From assembly GCF_017916325.1 (NCBI RefSeq), contig NC_090167.1:786501-850500 (forward strand): 64,000 bases of DNA, read 5' to 3'. This DNA is from Leishmania martiniquensis. Its lineage: Eukaryota > Euglenozoa > Kinetoplastea > Trypanosomatida > Trypanosomatidae. Shown in pieces: positions 1 through 10,197 of the stretch; within the stretch, counting starts at the first letter, position 1, and each line of letters opens with the position of its first letter. The position numbers and the translations under genes were made by a program. The notes under the pieces are model-generated. The model worked only from the letters and a program-made list of their open reading frames with translations, had not been told where the DNA came from and searched no databases.

Positions 1-2162
1 GCCGCTCGCTCCGCCTTCCGCAGCGACTTTTCGTCCACCGGCTTTGAGACAAAGGAGCGCGGGCGCACCGGCTTGCCAGTCTTGTGAATGATGGGCGCCT
101 GTGATCGCTCCAGCGCGCGTCGGATGCGCTCCTCCTGCTCCTCTTCCTGACATGCCAGGTGAACAATTCGTGCCTGGCGACGGCGCTGCTTGTCGCTCTG
201 CTTCATGACAGCCTTCATGAGGGACATCTCCACGTGGTTTGCGGGGCTGTGGAGATAGCGGTGATACTCCTCCAGTTTGTTTTCGATTATTGTCAGCATC
301 TCTAACGGCCCCATAGAGGCGTCTTGGTGCTGCTGCTGAGATGACGCATTGGTCGTGGCCACCGCCGTCAGCGATGTGGACTTCCTCGCCGACTGGCGCG
401 CCGCACTCATAGGATGCTGTGGGTTCGATGATGAGCCGCCCGCCGCAGGTTTCTTTTTCTCTATCCCTGATGACTGAGAAGTCTTGGAGAGGCGCACCGT
501 GTTGGAGACAGCCCGCGATCGGCCACGGTTCGCGGTGCCAGATGTGTCAGTGTCGCCTACGGCCTTGCGGGGATGGGCATTCTGCGCTGCGATCTTGAGC
601 TGCTGATCGCCGGTGCGGAGCAGGTGAAAAATGTGGCCAATGGCCTCCTCCACCCTCCTTTTGAGCTCCTCTGGGGGCATGCCGGAGACGGGGACGCCAC
701 CACCATTGTCCCAGGAACCGGGAATAAGCGACGCCCCGCCTTTCGACCTCTTTGACGCCGTCGCACTGGACCTGGCTGCGGCACTCGTCTGCTGCTTCCC
801 CTTCGGCTCGAGAGCCGCCATACGTTCATCCAGCGCTTGGAGCTTCTTCTGAGCCTCCGCTACACTGCTCGTCAGTGCCTCCAGCTGTGCCGTTCGCTGG
901 GCCACCATAGTGTTCATCTCATCTTGCTCCTGTAGGAACCCCAACGTAACACCTTCCAGCTCCTCCTCCAGCTCGTGACAGTTTTGGATCAAGAACAGGT
1001 TGCCTTCCTCAACGTTGATGAACACCTCCAGAAAATCATCGACGGAGGTGAAGCACAGCGGGAGGCGGATTTCGTGATAGCTGTGATGCAGCTCATCTTT
1101 CACGGCAGTCAGAGCCATAGCACCAACCTCAACGCGAATTCGTGCTGCCGCGGCCGCAATGGCAGCGCGGGCCTCTTCCTCCATGGAGATGTAGAGATCC
1201 TCGAGCTGCTTCTCGAGCGGCACCACCTCCGGCTCCTCTGTCTCAGTGAGCGTGCTGGCCGAAATCTGACCCTTCTCCCTCCGCTGTGTCGCCAGGACGA
1301 GAGAGGGCCGATTCTTTTTGCCATGCGCAGCCCTCTCACTTTCCTCCGCCTTTGCGGCCTGCACCAGCGCCTCCAATCGTGCCGCCTCCTGCGCAGTCAA
1401 GGCAGCAGACCGCGCTTGATAAGCCTCCTCGGCATCCATAAGAATCTGCTCCGTCGCATCCTCAATGCGCAAGCTGCTCAATGTATCGTAGAACCACTGC
1501 GGCTTTGCCAGAGTCTCTAGAAAGTCCTTGTATGCCATACAGTTCTCAATCTGCAGGCGCGTCTTGCGCGTCTCCGCCTCGGCATGGTTAATGAGGGCGG
1601 ACAGCTTCTTGATCTCGATTGTCTTGGCGTGTTTGATACGCGTTTCGTCATCTGCACGCCGCACCGCCGCGTCCTGCTCAAGGTTGCTAAACTTTAAAAA
1701 GTTGTTAAACTTCTCACGCGTGCTCAACAGTTGCTCTTGCTGCTGGCGCAATCGCTTCTCAGCGCGGTCGATCTTCTCCTCCAGCTTTCGGATCTCAGCC
1801 TTTTTGGTAGTGAGAGACATGCGCACGAGGCCCACCTCCCGCTTCTGCTGCACAAAGTCACTTGTCGTGAGTGTGCCGTGCGTGTCGACGACGCGGGCAG
1901 CTCTAGAGCCGTCCGCCGTAGGGGAAGCCGCCTCACTCGAGAGCGCGTCATTCACCGCCGCGCCGTCGATGGTGCTAGCGGTCGCTGCGCCAGGGCAGAA
2001 TGCGCGACCGCAACGTGGTGCAAGCGCCACAAGGTCGGCTGCCATGGCTACATCATCCCTGCGTACCTCCTGCAGCAGCTCCTTGGAGATGCGTGTGCTC
2101 TCTACGTTAACGCTGCTGCCGGGCGCCGCGTTGAAGGGATTCGCCCGAGTATGTGCACGCAT
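1..2162 (-). CDS. CFAP100: CFAP100/MIA1-like axonemal coiled-coil protein (3' end outside window)
   Basis: The reading frame is open from an ATG at 2162 to the left window edge, giving 720 residues with no stop. After a low-complexity N-terminus, residues about 100-225 form a long charged coiled coil with DFVQQKREVGL near 102, then KFNNFLKFS, and ending YKDFLETLAKPQWF. That order matches the DUF4200 domain of CFAP100 (CCDC37, Chlamydomonas MIA1) and its partner CFAP73. In Chlamydomonas this complex sits near the base of inner dynein arm f (I1) and tunes ciliary beating. Further coiled coils follow, then a basic Ser/Thr-rich linker and another charged helical stretch. The match to the DUF4200 pattern is by eye; assignment to CFAP100 rather than CFAP73 rests on overall length and the long C-terminal part. 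It is the last gene of the array in this window, downstream of an endosulfine-like gene. A role in the flagellar axoneme is inferred from the family. Confidence 0.72.
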   Translation of the reverse strand, partial: MRAHTRANPFNAAPGSSVNVESTRISKELLQEVRRDDVAMAADLVALAPRCGRAFCPGAATASTIDGAAVNDALSSEAASPTADGSRAARVVDTHGTLTTSDFVQQKREVGLVRMSLTTKKAEIRKLEEKIDRAEKRLRQQQEQLLSTREKFNNFLKFSNLEQDAAVRRADDETRIKHAKTIEIKKLSALINHAEAETRKTRLQIENCMAYKDFLETLAKPQWFYDTLSSLRIEDATEQILMDAEEAYQARSAALTAQEAARLEALVQAAKAEESERAAHGKKNRPSLVLATQRREKGQISASTLTETEEPEVVPLEKQLEDLYISMEEEARAAIAAAAARIRVEVGAMALTAVKDELHHSYHEIRLPLCFTSVDDFLEVFINVEEGNLFLIQNCHELEEELEGVTLGFLQEQDEMNTMVAQRTAQLEALTSSVAEAQKKLQALDERMAALEPKGKQQTSAAARSSATASKRSKGGASLIPGSWDNGGGVPVSGMPPEELKRRVEEAIGHIFHLLRTGDQQLKIAAQNAHPRKAVGDTDTSGTANRGRSRAVSNTVRLSKTSQSSGIEKKKPAAGGSSSNPQHPMSAARQSARKSTSLTAVATTNASSQQQHQDASMGPLEMLTIIENKLEEYHRYLHSPANHVEMSLMKAVMKQSDKQRRRQARIVHLACQEEEQEERIRRALERSQAPIIHKTGKPVRPRSFVSKPVDEKSLRKAERA

Positions 2163-3923
2163 TGTCGCCAAGCCCCTGTAGGCGCCAGACGAGACTACAG
2201 AGTGAAACGCACCAGGCTGTGCAAAGGTTGAAAAGGCGAGGCTACAGAAAAGGGAAGGCGTGAGGCCGAAGTGCTGATCCACTGCAGTTCCGTTGCGCAC
2301 TTCCGCACGCAGTCATGGTCAGTAAGCTTCGACGCGGTCCTCCTGCTTTTCGTGAGAACGTGTTGAGCTGCGCCTGGATGCAACCAGCTGGTATGCGGGT
2401 GAGCGAGAGTATATCACTAACCACTGCAACACATTTATTTTTTTTCGTGCGTCAGGCGAGGGAGTGCGGGGTTGGGCGCATGTACATCATGCGAGAGAAA
2501 TAGAGAAAGAAAGAGAGCGGAGCAGTGCAAGAGAGTCGGCGAAACGGTAGAAGCGTCAGTTGCTCAGCCGAGCAACAGCAGTGTACCGAGCGCAGACGCC
2601 TCGCGGCGGAGACGTACGGTTCATCCTCGGGAGAGCTCAGTGCTGACGGCCTCAGTGCCTCGCTCCGTCCTGACCACTGTCCATTTCGCAGCGAGGGGCA
2701 AAGAGAAAGAGAGAGAGAGCGTTGCCGAATCCTCAAAGAGGGGTTTTCATAGGGCAACTGTAACGATGCAAAGCGGCACTCGGAAGGGGGAGCACAGGGA
2801 AGAGGGTGTGTGTGTGTGCGTGTGCGTATGACTGCGTATCGAGCCATGTGTGGCGGCATACACGCAAGGTCCAGTGCCATCAGGCTGGTTGCACACGCCC
2901 TCACAGGCAGGTTCCCGGTTTCATGACGCCATGTCCCCCTCTCTATCCTCTACCACCGGCTGAACCACGAACGTTGCTCGTACAGTCCCTCCGCTCCCAT
3001 TGATGAGGGGATCCATATGTGCATCCAAATAGGCGAACATCCACTGTTTTTCCCCGGCTCACGTCGCGCATCATTTCTGCGAGTGGCGAGTCGCACATCC
3101 AACGGGGAGGAAGAAGCGGAAGAGGGTATGCAACAACGAGCCGGAAGAAGAAAACAACTTCTTCCCAACACCCACCGCAGCAGTAAGGCGTACCGGCTGC
3201 GCACTCGCATTCGAACTACCCTCGGACAGCACCTACTCTATCTGCCTCCTCGTCTCTCTCTCTATCTGCACGTTTGAATCATTGCTGCTGTCGCGGTGCC
3301 CATCCGGGTCTGCCAAGAGGGGGAAAGAAAAAAGGCTGAGGAGAGGAGATAGGGGGGGACGGCGGGTCAGAATAGGAAAAGAGTACCCGTGGGAAAGGGC
3401 TGAGGAGATCGTCGCATGGTGTATTCGGAGAGGCTCGCTAAGCGTCTCAGAGAGGAAGAAAAGAGAAAGAGAGAGAGACACAGCAACAGAGAACGTCAAA
3501 GAAGCCCACCAGATCAAAGTCAGACACTACACATGCATAGATAAGTGCGCGCGCAGAGGGGTCGCAGCATGCGACAGCATCACAGCGGAGACGCCGGTGG
3601 GTGTGTCTGACGGCGTCTGCCGCTGTGCTTGACGTCTTTCGCCTCGATGCAGCGTCACAACGGGTGCGCACATCACCGACAGTGCCCCGCCCCCCATGGG
3701 GCAACGCGGGCGCGGTCATGGAGTGCAGCGAAGGCGAGAGGGAAGAGCACACCGATGCTCAAACGTTGCGATTCACACGTGCACAGACTAGCGTTCCCAG
3801 ACGGAGGCAGACAGACTACGGGCGAGGAAGAGGCACACATGGTGTCGAAATATGGTTGGCCACCTTCTTTGCTCTTGTGCACAGCACAGATGAGGGAGTT
3901 TGCATGGGAAGGAGGAAGGTGTA
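2163..3923. other. intergenic spacer, no gene seen
   Basis: The spacer separates the endosulfine-like gene from the CFAP100-like gene. It holds purine runs on the plus strand (about 2494-2530, 2699-2725, 3300-3350 and 3455-3485), which are polypyrimidine tracts on the transcribed strand, and a GT run near 2806-2828. Short open frames on both strands have low-complexity Ser/Arg-rich translations and are not convincing genes. Confidence 0.6.
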
Positions 3924-4259
3924 TTAGGTCGGCGCAGGTGGGGCCCGGGGAGCTGCGTAGCGATCTGACGGCGGAGGGGGCGGTATCGTGCCACGAGGCG
4001 CGTTGCCATCTGTATCGCCAGGATGCGGCCCAACTGCCGGCGCGCGACGCGGGTTGCCGTTTGGCGTCGCCTGGCCTAGTGCATTGTGTTGCGGCTGCGG
4101 TTGCGGCTGTGAGGTATGCTGGTGCTGGTGCCGCTGCTGCTTGCGCACCTCGTAATCAGCAGAATCGAAGAACTTCTGCTGTTGCGGCGCCTGCATCTGC
4201 CGCAGACGCGGGTCGCGCTTCTTTGGCATGTTCACCCCCGGGGGCACCTGATCGGCCAT
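3924..4259 (-). CDS. endosulfine/ARPP19-like phosphoprotein
   Basis: The product is a short hydrophilic protein of 111 residues. Its N-terminal third contains KKRDPRLRQ followed by FFDSADYEVRK at residues 30-40. This matches the FDSGDY core of endosulfine, ARPP19 and yeast Igo1/2. In those proteins the serine (here Ser33) is phosphorylated by Greatwall/Rim15 kinases, turning the protein into an inhibitor of PP2A-B55. The remainder is Gln/His- and Pro-rich and probably disordered, ending in a run of prolines. The frame is open further upstream, but the ATG at 4259 is chosen because the residues before it read like 5' UTR and a polypyrimidine-AG acceptor lies 13 nt upstream. Gly is replaced by Ala inside the motif; the serine, aspartates and tyrosine are kept. 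The family call rests on this single motif, and the kinase and phosphatase partners in this organism are not visible here. Confidence 0.68.
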   Translation of the reverse strand: MADQVPPGVNMPKKRDPRLRQMQAPQQQKFFDSADYEVRKQQRHQHQHTSQPQPQPQHNALGQATPNGNPRRAPAVGPHPGDTDGNAPRGTIPPPPPSDRYAAPRAPPAPT

Positions 4260-5594
4260 TTCGTATGGTTCTCTGAGAAAGAAGGAAGTGAAGATGTAAC
4301 GGAGGGAAGGGGGAGTAAAAGGCGGAGCCGCTGTGGTGGAGAGCAGTGCGAGACCGGTGTGCCGTTTGAGCGAAGGAATGCAGATGAGCACTCGAAGCGC
4401 ATGCACCCACGCGTGCTGATAAATCTAGACAGAGGCGCTTCGAGGAACAGTGCGTCGCACCTAATCCACCGGAGAAGGAGCAAGACACAATGGCGACGGT
4501 GTCGCTCGCAGTAATGCGATACTCTGCTCGATGCTTGCGTGTCAATATGATTTGTGTATGTGTGAATGTGTGTGTGGTGTGTGGGGGGGAGGAGGGAGAC
4601 TCTTGTCAAGGTAAGCGCAAAGCGGCCGTAGAGGTAACATAAATGGGTGGCGACAGAGAGCAGAGAGAGGACGTCAGGGAGGCGTGGGGAAGCTTAGAGA
4701 GGGGAAGAGAGCATCGAATGGAGTGAAGCATCGCTGTGAAAGTCCATCGCATCTCGCCGGCTCGTGTCTGGCGGCAAAGGCGTCAACGCAAAGCCCACAG
4801 GGACCGCAACACCACACGCATACGCGCATGCACGCCAGGTTCACGCGCGTGCACGGCTGTTTCGTAATCAACTCTTTTTCGCTTCTTCTCTTGTGTATCC
4901 TGGCCTTCCCGGCGCGATGGAAGAGGGCGCGAGCCTCCCCGAGAGGGGGAGAGAGAGGGGCGCGCAGACCTGCAGATGTGGAACCACAATCCGTCTCGCT
5001 CTTGTCTTCTCTCTGCCTCGCCCATCTCCTCCTCCCCTCCCCTCCCCTACCTCTGTCTTCGTGTGCTTTGGTGCTGCCTGCCTCGTACCCCCGTTCGTTT
5101 TGCAGACTGCTGCGCCTCCGTTGGAGGCCAGCCTCGCTTGCCAAGCCACAGGCGGTGATGTCTGCGACGTGCAGCCCATCATACACGAAAGAATACGGCA
5201 GAAGTATACTCGGTGCATGCGATTAAAATGTCTGAGACACAGAAAAAGCATATATAGAGAGAGATAAGAACAGCGTGCAAAGGCATGCCACATCGGTTGT
5301 CATCGCATCCGCGAAACACACGAAGTGAAGATATGAATTCAGGGCACTGGTACCCGGGAACAGGGGTGAAGCTGTCACCCCTGCCACGCTCCAAGCATAC
5401 GCTTCGGGTCCCTCCAGAAAGAATATAAAAAACGTCCGCGAGAGTGCCTCCATGGCGGATCGAAGGCCCTACACAGAAAAAAAGTGAGCGAGCGCATGTG
5501 CAGGCGGCAGCGACGTCGCACGCGACGCGGTGGACACGCAGGCAGTGGGAAGCCCACCGACCACCTCCGCAGCGCTCAACAAAGGCACTCAACA
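4260..5594. other. intergenic spacer, no gene seen
   Basis: The spacer lies between the canopy-like gene and the endosulfine-like gene. It contains a GT run near 4553-4585, purine runs near 4650-4715 and 4915-4960, and a pyrimidine-rich plus-strand segment near 5005-5060. Overlapping open frames exist on both strands but none has a convincing protein. Confidence 0.55.
4273..4294 (-). promoter_or_regulatory. predicted trans-splice acceptor for the endosulfine-like gene
   Basis: On the transcribed strand a run of about 20 pyrimidines (plus-strand 4275-4294, almost all purine) ends in AG (plus-strand CT at 4273-4274), 13 nt upstream of the ATG. This is the classical spliced-leader acceptor arrangement. 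It is a prediction from pattern only; alternative AGs are nearby and a 13 nt 5' UTR would be short. Confidence 0.45.
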
Positions 5595-6701
5595 CTACAG
5601 GTCGTCATTTGTGTCACCCTCGAAGGCGTTCGCGCTGTCCCCACGGACCGAGCTGTCGAGCGTCTCCTCTACAAGAGGGACAGCGGGCTCTCCAGGAGCA
5701 GCGGGAGCTGACTGATCCGAAACCGTCGCTGCCTCGCTGTTAGTTGCCGCGTCCCCCGTGGGCTCCTTAGCGGCAGTTGCAGTCGTTGAAGACCCCCGCC
5801 TCCGGGAAGCATCTGTTCTTTTCTTCTCGAGGCGTCGTTGGAACTGCTGCCATCTTTGCTGGTCCCGGCCGGCGGCGGCCCGCAGCACCTCCACGTTGGC
5901 GCACACGTTCGTAATGAAAGGAACCGAGCCTGCCTCGCCCTCGGCGGTGGCTTCGTCATGTGTTGGGACGGCTTTGCTTAGTGGAGGCGCCATACCGCAC
6001 AAGCCGTACTCCATATCTGAGTGGGTGCGCGCAGCCTTGACAAGCTCCTCGATTTCCTCCTCGAACTCCTCCACCAACAGCGCACACATCACCGACGCCA
6101 TTGGCGACCTCTGCGATCTGTGCAACCCCTCCACATCCTTTCGACTGTACAGAGTCGCCATGGGGTATAGACTTGCATTCTGCTTCTCAGCCCACGCTGA
6201 CGGATCGGCGTCAGCTGGGAACACCTCGTCCTCACGCAGCGCGTGTCGCACAGCAATAAAGGCGTCGCCGAAGCTCTGCTGGTGGTAAAGGCGCACCTTC
6301 GATTTTGGGTGCAGACGCAGCAAGCGAATATCGTTCTTGTAAGGGTCACAAATCCCCTCCATCACGTCGGCCACGAGAAGGTCGCTGTTGCGGTATTGGT
6401 GCCAACGCTGTTGGTTTTGCTTACTGAGCCGGTGCGAGATGAGGTAGGTAGAGGGTTTCTCCGACAGCGTCCGGTTAAGGCGGTGAAACAGCGTGGTGGC
6501 GACGGTAAGACAGGCGGAGCAGTCGAGATGCTCGTAGCCGGCTCCGTGCAGCGGACGAATCGACTTGCCCTGAGCCTGTGTCACTGCGAGCGTGAGCGGT
6601 GAGGCAAGAAGCAAGCCCAAGAGAAGCGCAAAAATAGCGAGAAAGCATCGCCGGGGCTGTCCTAGCGGCGACGCCGGTAGGAGAGTCAGAAGTGCAGCCA
6701 T
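5595..6701 (-). CDS. canopy-like (DUF3456, saposin-B fold) secretory pathway protein
   Basis: The product is 368 residues from the ATG at 6701, which places a hydrophobic signal sequence at about residues 18-43; longer in-frame starts would bury it. The predicted lumenal part begins with a CSAC pair (Cys61/Cys64), then VMEGICDPY with Cys118, and later VMCALLVEEFEEEIEEL (Cys206) and YGLC (Cys235), with a further Cys267. This order of cysteines plus the acidic EEFEEEIEEL helix is the pattern of canopy/MSAP proteins (DUF3456), which are ER-resident saposin-like co-chaperones. The region after about residue 270 is charged, then Ala/Thr/Glu-rich and acidic, and probably disordered. There is no KDEL-type retrieval signal; the C-terminus is acidic and ends DDL. 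An ER or secretory location is inferred from the signal peptide. No gene-level function is known to me in trypanosomatids. Confidence 0.66.
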   Translation of the reverse strand: MAALLTLLPASPLGQPRRCFLAIFALLLGLLLASPLTLAVTQAQGKSIRPLHGAGYEHLDCSACLTVATTLFHRLNRTLSEKPSTYLISHRLSKQNQQRWHQYRNSDLLVADVMEGICDPYKNDIRLLRLHPKSKVRLYHQQSFGDAFIAVRHALREDEVFPADADPSAWAEKQNASLYPMATLYSRKDVEGLHRSQRSPMASVMCALLVEEFEEEIEELVKAARTHSDMEYGLCGMAPPLSKAVPTHDEATAEGEAGSVPFITNVCANVEVLRAAAGRDQQRWQQFQRRLEKKRTDASRRRGSSTTATAAKEPTGDAATNSEAATVSDQSAPAAPGEPAVPLVEETLDSSVRGDSANAFEGDTNDDL

Positions 6702-7793
6702 GAAGTCTACTTCAACGTCTGCGAGCTCAGATTCTCCACTGGATGCGCGTGGGTAGACGTGGCCAAGCGTGGTTGTGTTCGAGTGGCGATGTTTGTGGAT
6801 AGCCAAGAGAGAGTTGAAGCTGCGCTTTGTAATTCTGTGCGCTGTTGCCGTTGCTACACTTCAGCCATCTACCCACCCCTCTGCAGGCAACGAAGAAAAG
6901 GGAAGCAAAGGGAAAGAAGACGAGGTCAGGTTCGCTGGCGGGTGTATGTCGCGATCTGTTGAAGTTTGCACAGAAGCAGCGCGCGAGAGGTGAAGGAGGT
7001 GAAGGGAGAAGAGAGAGAGGAGAGCTCAAGTACGCATACCGAGATAAAGGAATGTGACGGTGGAAGCCACCCGTGCCCACCGCAAATTGTCCAAGGCGGA
7101 TGGGTGCCTGAGCAGGAAAAAAAGGAGCATGCCATCTGCAGAAAAGGCACCGATTTCTTTTCTTTTGTGTGTGTGTGCTTGTAGTTGTACGGGAAGGTCT
7201 CATCGATATGGCGCGAGGGCATTCTGGATAAAAAAAGGCTCTCTCTAAGCTAAGGGATAGCCATGGCCAGAGAGTCAGGGCCATTGGCGCTTGACGGGCA
7301 TCACCGAGCAGCAGTAAACTGCAGTGAGTTCGGTCGCGCACTGTGATGTCATTACCGCATGCGCGTCACCTCGGAAGCTCTCTAGAGCATGTGGAGAAGG
7401 TGTGTGTGCTCCTATTGCCATTATTGTTCTTGTTGCTGTTGTAAGATAACATGTGGTGTACATGTAGTGTGTGCACGACGACTGCCCGTGCGAGTCATTC
7501 TATGCCATTGGAGAAGCACACCCGAAACCAACGGTACGAGTCAATGCAGGACGCTTCCCTCTCACCTGTGCAGAAGAGGACGCATCGACGCGCACCGGGA
7601 GAGTCATAAGTGGCGACTCCCTGCGCACAGTTCAGATGGCGGTGGAGAAGTCGACGACCGTGTCGAGTGCCGGTGAAAGGGATGGGGGTGAAGAAATAGA
7701 GAGAGATGCGTGCACCGACCCCACACGCGACACACACACACATAGAAAGGCCCCGGGCCCGGCGGTGCGCCTACTGCTTTTCTGCTCCCTCTC
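6702..7793. other. intergenic spacer, no gene seen
   Basis: The spacer lies between the CFAP161 and canopy-like genes. Purine runs on the plus strand at about 6890-6925 and 6985-7025 are the likely pyrimidine tracts used for trans-splicing of the canopy-like mRNA. The rest is low complexity. A 204-residue minus-strand open frame across 6727-7341 is Ser/Leu/Phe-rich pyrimidine-tract translation, not a gene. Confidence 0.55.
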
Positions 7794-8681
7794 TTAGGGT
7801 GCTGCAGAGGACCGGCGCGTATCCGCCGCATCGCGCACCGTACCCTCCTCAGACTCTTGCTGACGTCCTTGACCGTCGTGAATGAACATCCATAAGTTTT
7901 CAGGCGCCGGCGGGCCACCACGTTTCTTGGTTGCCAGAGCTGTAAGGCGCCCACAGCCAACCTCGAACTGCACGCCGAAGTCGTTGTAGAAGACCTCCTT
8001 AAGACTCGCGAGAGGTGCAGCCGTCATGTTGTGGCGAATGCGCATCACATCGTCTGCCTTGACCGGGTGGTCACGCACGTCCTCCTGAAAGGCAGGGTTC
8101 GCATCTTCGATGCACCACATGGCCGCCGCGCTGCCGCCGTCTGGAGAAAAATATGTATGTTGCAGCTTCCCCGTCACAAGTGACGCGCACCCCGGTGTGA
8201 TGAACTCCGACATCAAAAACAGCGGGTCTTCGCAGAGCTCGCGCACGGTCATTAGATAGAACGGCTGGCCATAATGTACCATGTCCTCCTCATCTTCAGG
8301 GATAGGGAAGCTATCTGTCTGTGGCATCGCAGCAGGAACGAGAACCACGGTGCAACGCGACGTCGCCTCCTCCGCCGGTGCGGTCGAGCACGCTATCTGC
8401 CACCCCGTTGGCGTGGCCTTTCTGTCATCCAGGTCCACGCTAAGAAAGCCGCAAGTGTGCGCATTCTGGAGCATCAAAGGGACGTGAAAGCGCAAGTGCC
8501 CATCTTCCGCGATCGGCGCAATGGCGTGCGGGGCGTTGTGGTGCCGAATCTTGGCCAGTGTATGCGCTACCTCCGCCGAGGCCTCCACCAAGCCGCCACT
8601 GCGGCCCTGCATGAGCTGCCGGCGATCACGCTCATAGGCCTCCTCCTCAAACCAGTTGCCAAGCAGAGCTCTGCGCGGCAT
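7794..8681 (-). CDS. CFAP161: CFAP161-like ciliary microtubule inner protein
   Basis: The product is 295 residues from the ATG at 8681. The N-terminus LLGNWFEEEAYERD corresponds to the VGNWNED opening of animal CFAP161. A middle block reads EDGHLRFHVPLMLQN, matching the family segment where the protein describes a loaded cargo-like strand. Near the C-terminus, WCIEDANPAF and RIRHNMTAAPLASL are followed by a DFGVQFEVGC segment and NLWMFI, aligning with the family ending that runs from a conserved Trp through INHCHTN...LA to NHWML. CFAP161 is a microtubule inner protein of the axonemal doublet. The C-terminal 30 residues are charged and variable. I recognised the family from the order of these motifs; placement inside the doublet lumen is transferred from the family. 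It is one of three ciliary-type genes in this array. Confidence 0.82.
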   Translation of the reverse strand: MPRRALLGNWFEEEAYERDRRQLMQGRSGGLVEASAEVAHTLAKIRHHNAPHAIAPIAEDGHLRFHVPLMLQNAHTCGFLSVDLDDRKATPTGWQIACSTAPAEEATSRCTVVLVPAAMPQTDSFPIPEDEEDMVHYGQPFYLMTVRELCEDPLFLMSEFITPGCASLVTGKLQHTYFSPDGGSAAAMWCIEDANPAFQEDVRDHPVKADDVMRIRHNMTAAPLASLKEVFYNDFGVQFEVGCGRLTALATKKRGGPPAPENLWMFIHDGQGRQQESEEGTVRDAADTRRSSAAP

Positions 8682-10197
8682 CGCTTACACTCGTCTGACC
8701 TTATGGAGGAGAGGAAGGGTTTGTGCGGCAGTAGCGGTACACTAGACGACGCCACCAGAGACGCCGCGCGTGGAATCGAGAAAGAGAGAGACGGAGAGGA
8801 TGTGCGACTGTGCACCTAACCTTTTGTGTGTTACCGCACCTCCCACCTGCTCCAGTTCCCCACCTCGTGACTCTCGCGGGTTCGCTTCTGTTATGGTAAT
8901 CAGAGATGAAGACGGTGACGTGCACTCGTGGTGAAGCAGGACAGAGTGAGGAGGAAAAAGGCTCGGGGAGGGAGGGGGCGGCAGAGGGACGCGGAATGGA
9001 AGTGGTGGGGCTCTTACGCTTCACTCCTAGAGAAGGGAATGGAACACCAGATGAAGGGCTGAATGAGGACCCGCATGAATAGCAGGAGGAAGCGCTAGAG
9101 TGTCACCGTAAGCGCGCCTCCGTTTTTGACGACCAGTCGCTACAACTGCGCTACAACAGCGATAAGCTCACAGAGCCTTGGGGAGAGACAAAAATCGAAT
9201 CAAAAAAAAGAGGGTGAGGAGAGCGGGCACAAGGCGCCATGTCGCCAGCTCTTCCCCTGCGCAGCGCGTCTGCTTCGTACGCGCCAAGCACCTCCCTAAC
9301 GAAGCGCGCTCTGTAAACTGTACTGCTTTCCTCTTCTTCCCTTTTCGCCCAGGTATAACGCATGCAAGGGGCCGGTTCAGTTACACAAGACGCATCATTG
9401 CAGAAGCTTATGGTCCATAATCCCCCTCCCCAGAAACACTCACAGGCGCGCGCATTCAGAGGCGTCGGCGCATGTCACTCTCTCCACGGCGCGTTGCATT
9501 ATTTTGCTTCGCTTTTTTTTCGTCTCTGCTATCCTCTCTAATTCCCTTCCCCACCACAGCGGCCAAAAGGCCCTCACACACGCACACGCCATCGCCAAAG
9601 GTGGAGAGGAAAGATGCACCATAATCTAAAGAGAGGTTCTCTTGCTAAGTAGCGCGTAACACGCATACGCCAAAAGAAAACAGACCGCATCGCTCGCGCG
9701 GGGTGGTGGGAGAGGAGCTCAAGTGTCTGCGCAGTCGCCCAATGCACGCCAATGGATAGCGCACACAGAGACAAGAAAAGTGCGCGTATCGCGTGAGAAG
9801 CCTCGCCGCCAACGGCACCCCTCTCCTTGTTGTTCGTCACTCTACGAGACGCTTGGCTAGAGGCAGTGGGGAAGGGGGTGCAGCAACACCCCCCGCCCAT
9901 GTCATCTGCACAAGTAGCCAGGCACGCTGGAAAGGAAGCTTAGGTTTTCTTCTGCTCCACGCTTGTCGGCAGCATCTTCTGCACCCTTCCCTCTCCCTCG
10001 GCTTGCCTTCGCCTGCGTGTGCACGCGCCCTTCTTCGTATCCCAGTCCCTTTCCTTCCCTTAACCTCCTCGACCCCACCCCCGCTGCAGCCCATTAGAGA
10101 TGGGTGAAAGGGCCGCCGAAAAAGAAGAGCCGAGCAGCGTGCCCATGCGCGACTGTACCGTGCTCCAAGGTTCACACCCATCGCACACATGAACGCC
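8682..10197. other. intergenic spacer, no gene seen
   Basis: The spacer lies between the p24 and CFAP161 genes. It contains scattered purine runs (8950-8990 and 9195-9220), pyrimidine-rich plus-strand segments (9510-9560 and 9985-10080), and no open frame that reads as a protein on either strand. Confidence 0.55.
8700..8719 (-). promoter_or_regulatory. predicted trans-splice acceptor for CFAP161
   Basis: The transcribed strand carries a pyrimidine tract (plus-strand purines 8704-8719) followed by AG (plus-strand CT at 8700-8701), 18 nt upstream of the CFAP161 ATG. A second AG occurs closer to the start codon. Pattern-based prediction only. Confidence 0.4.
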
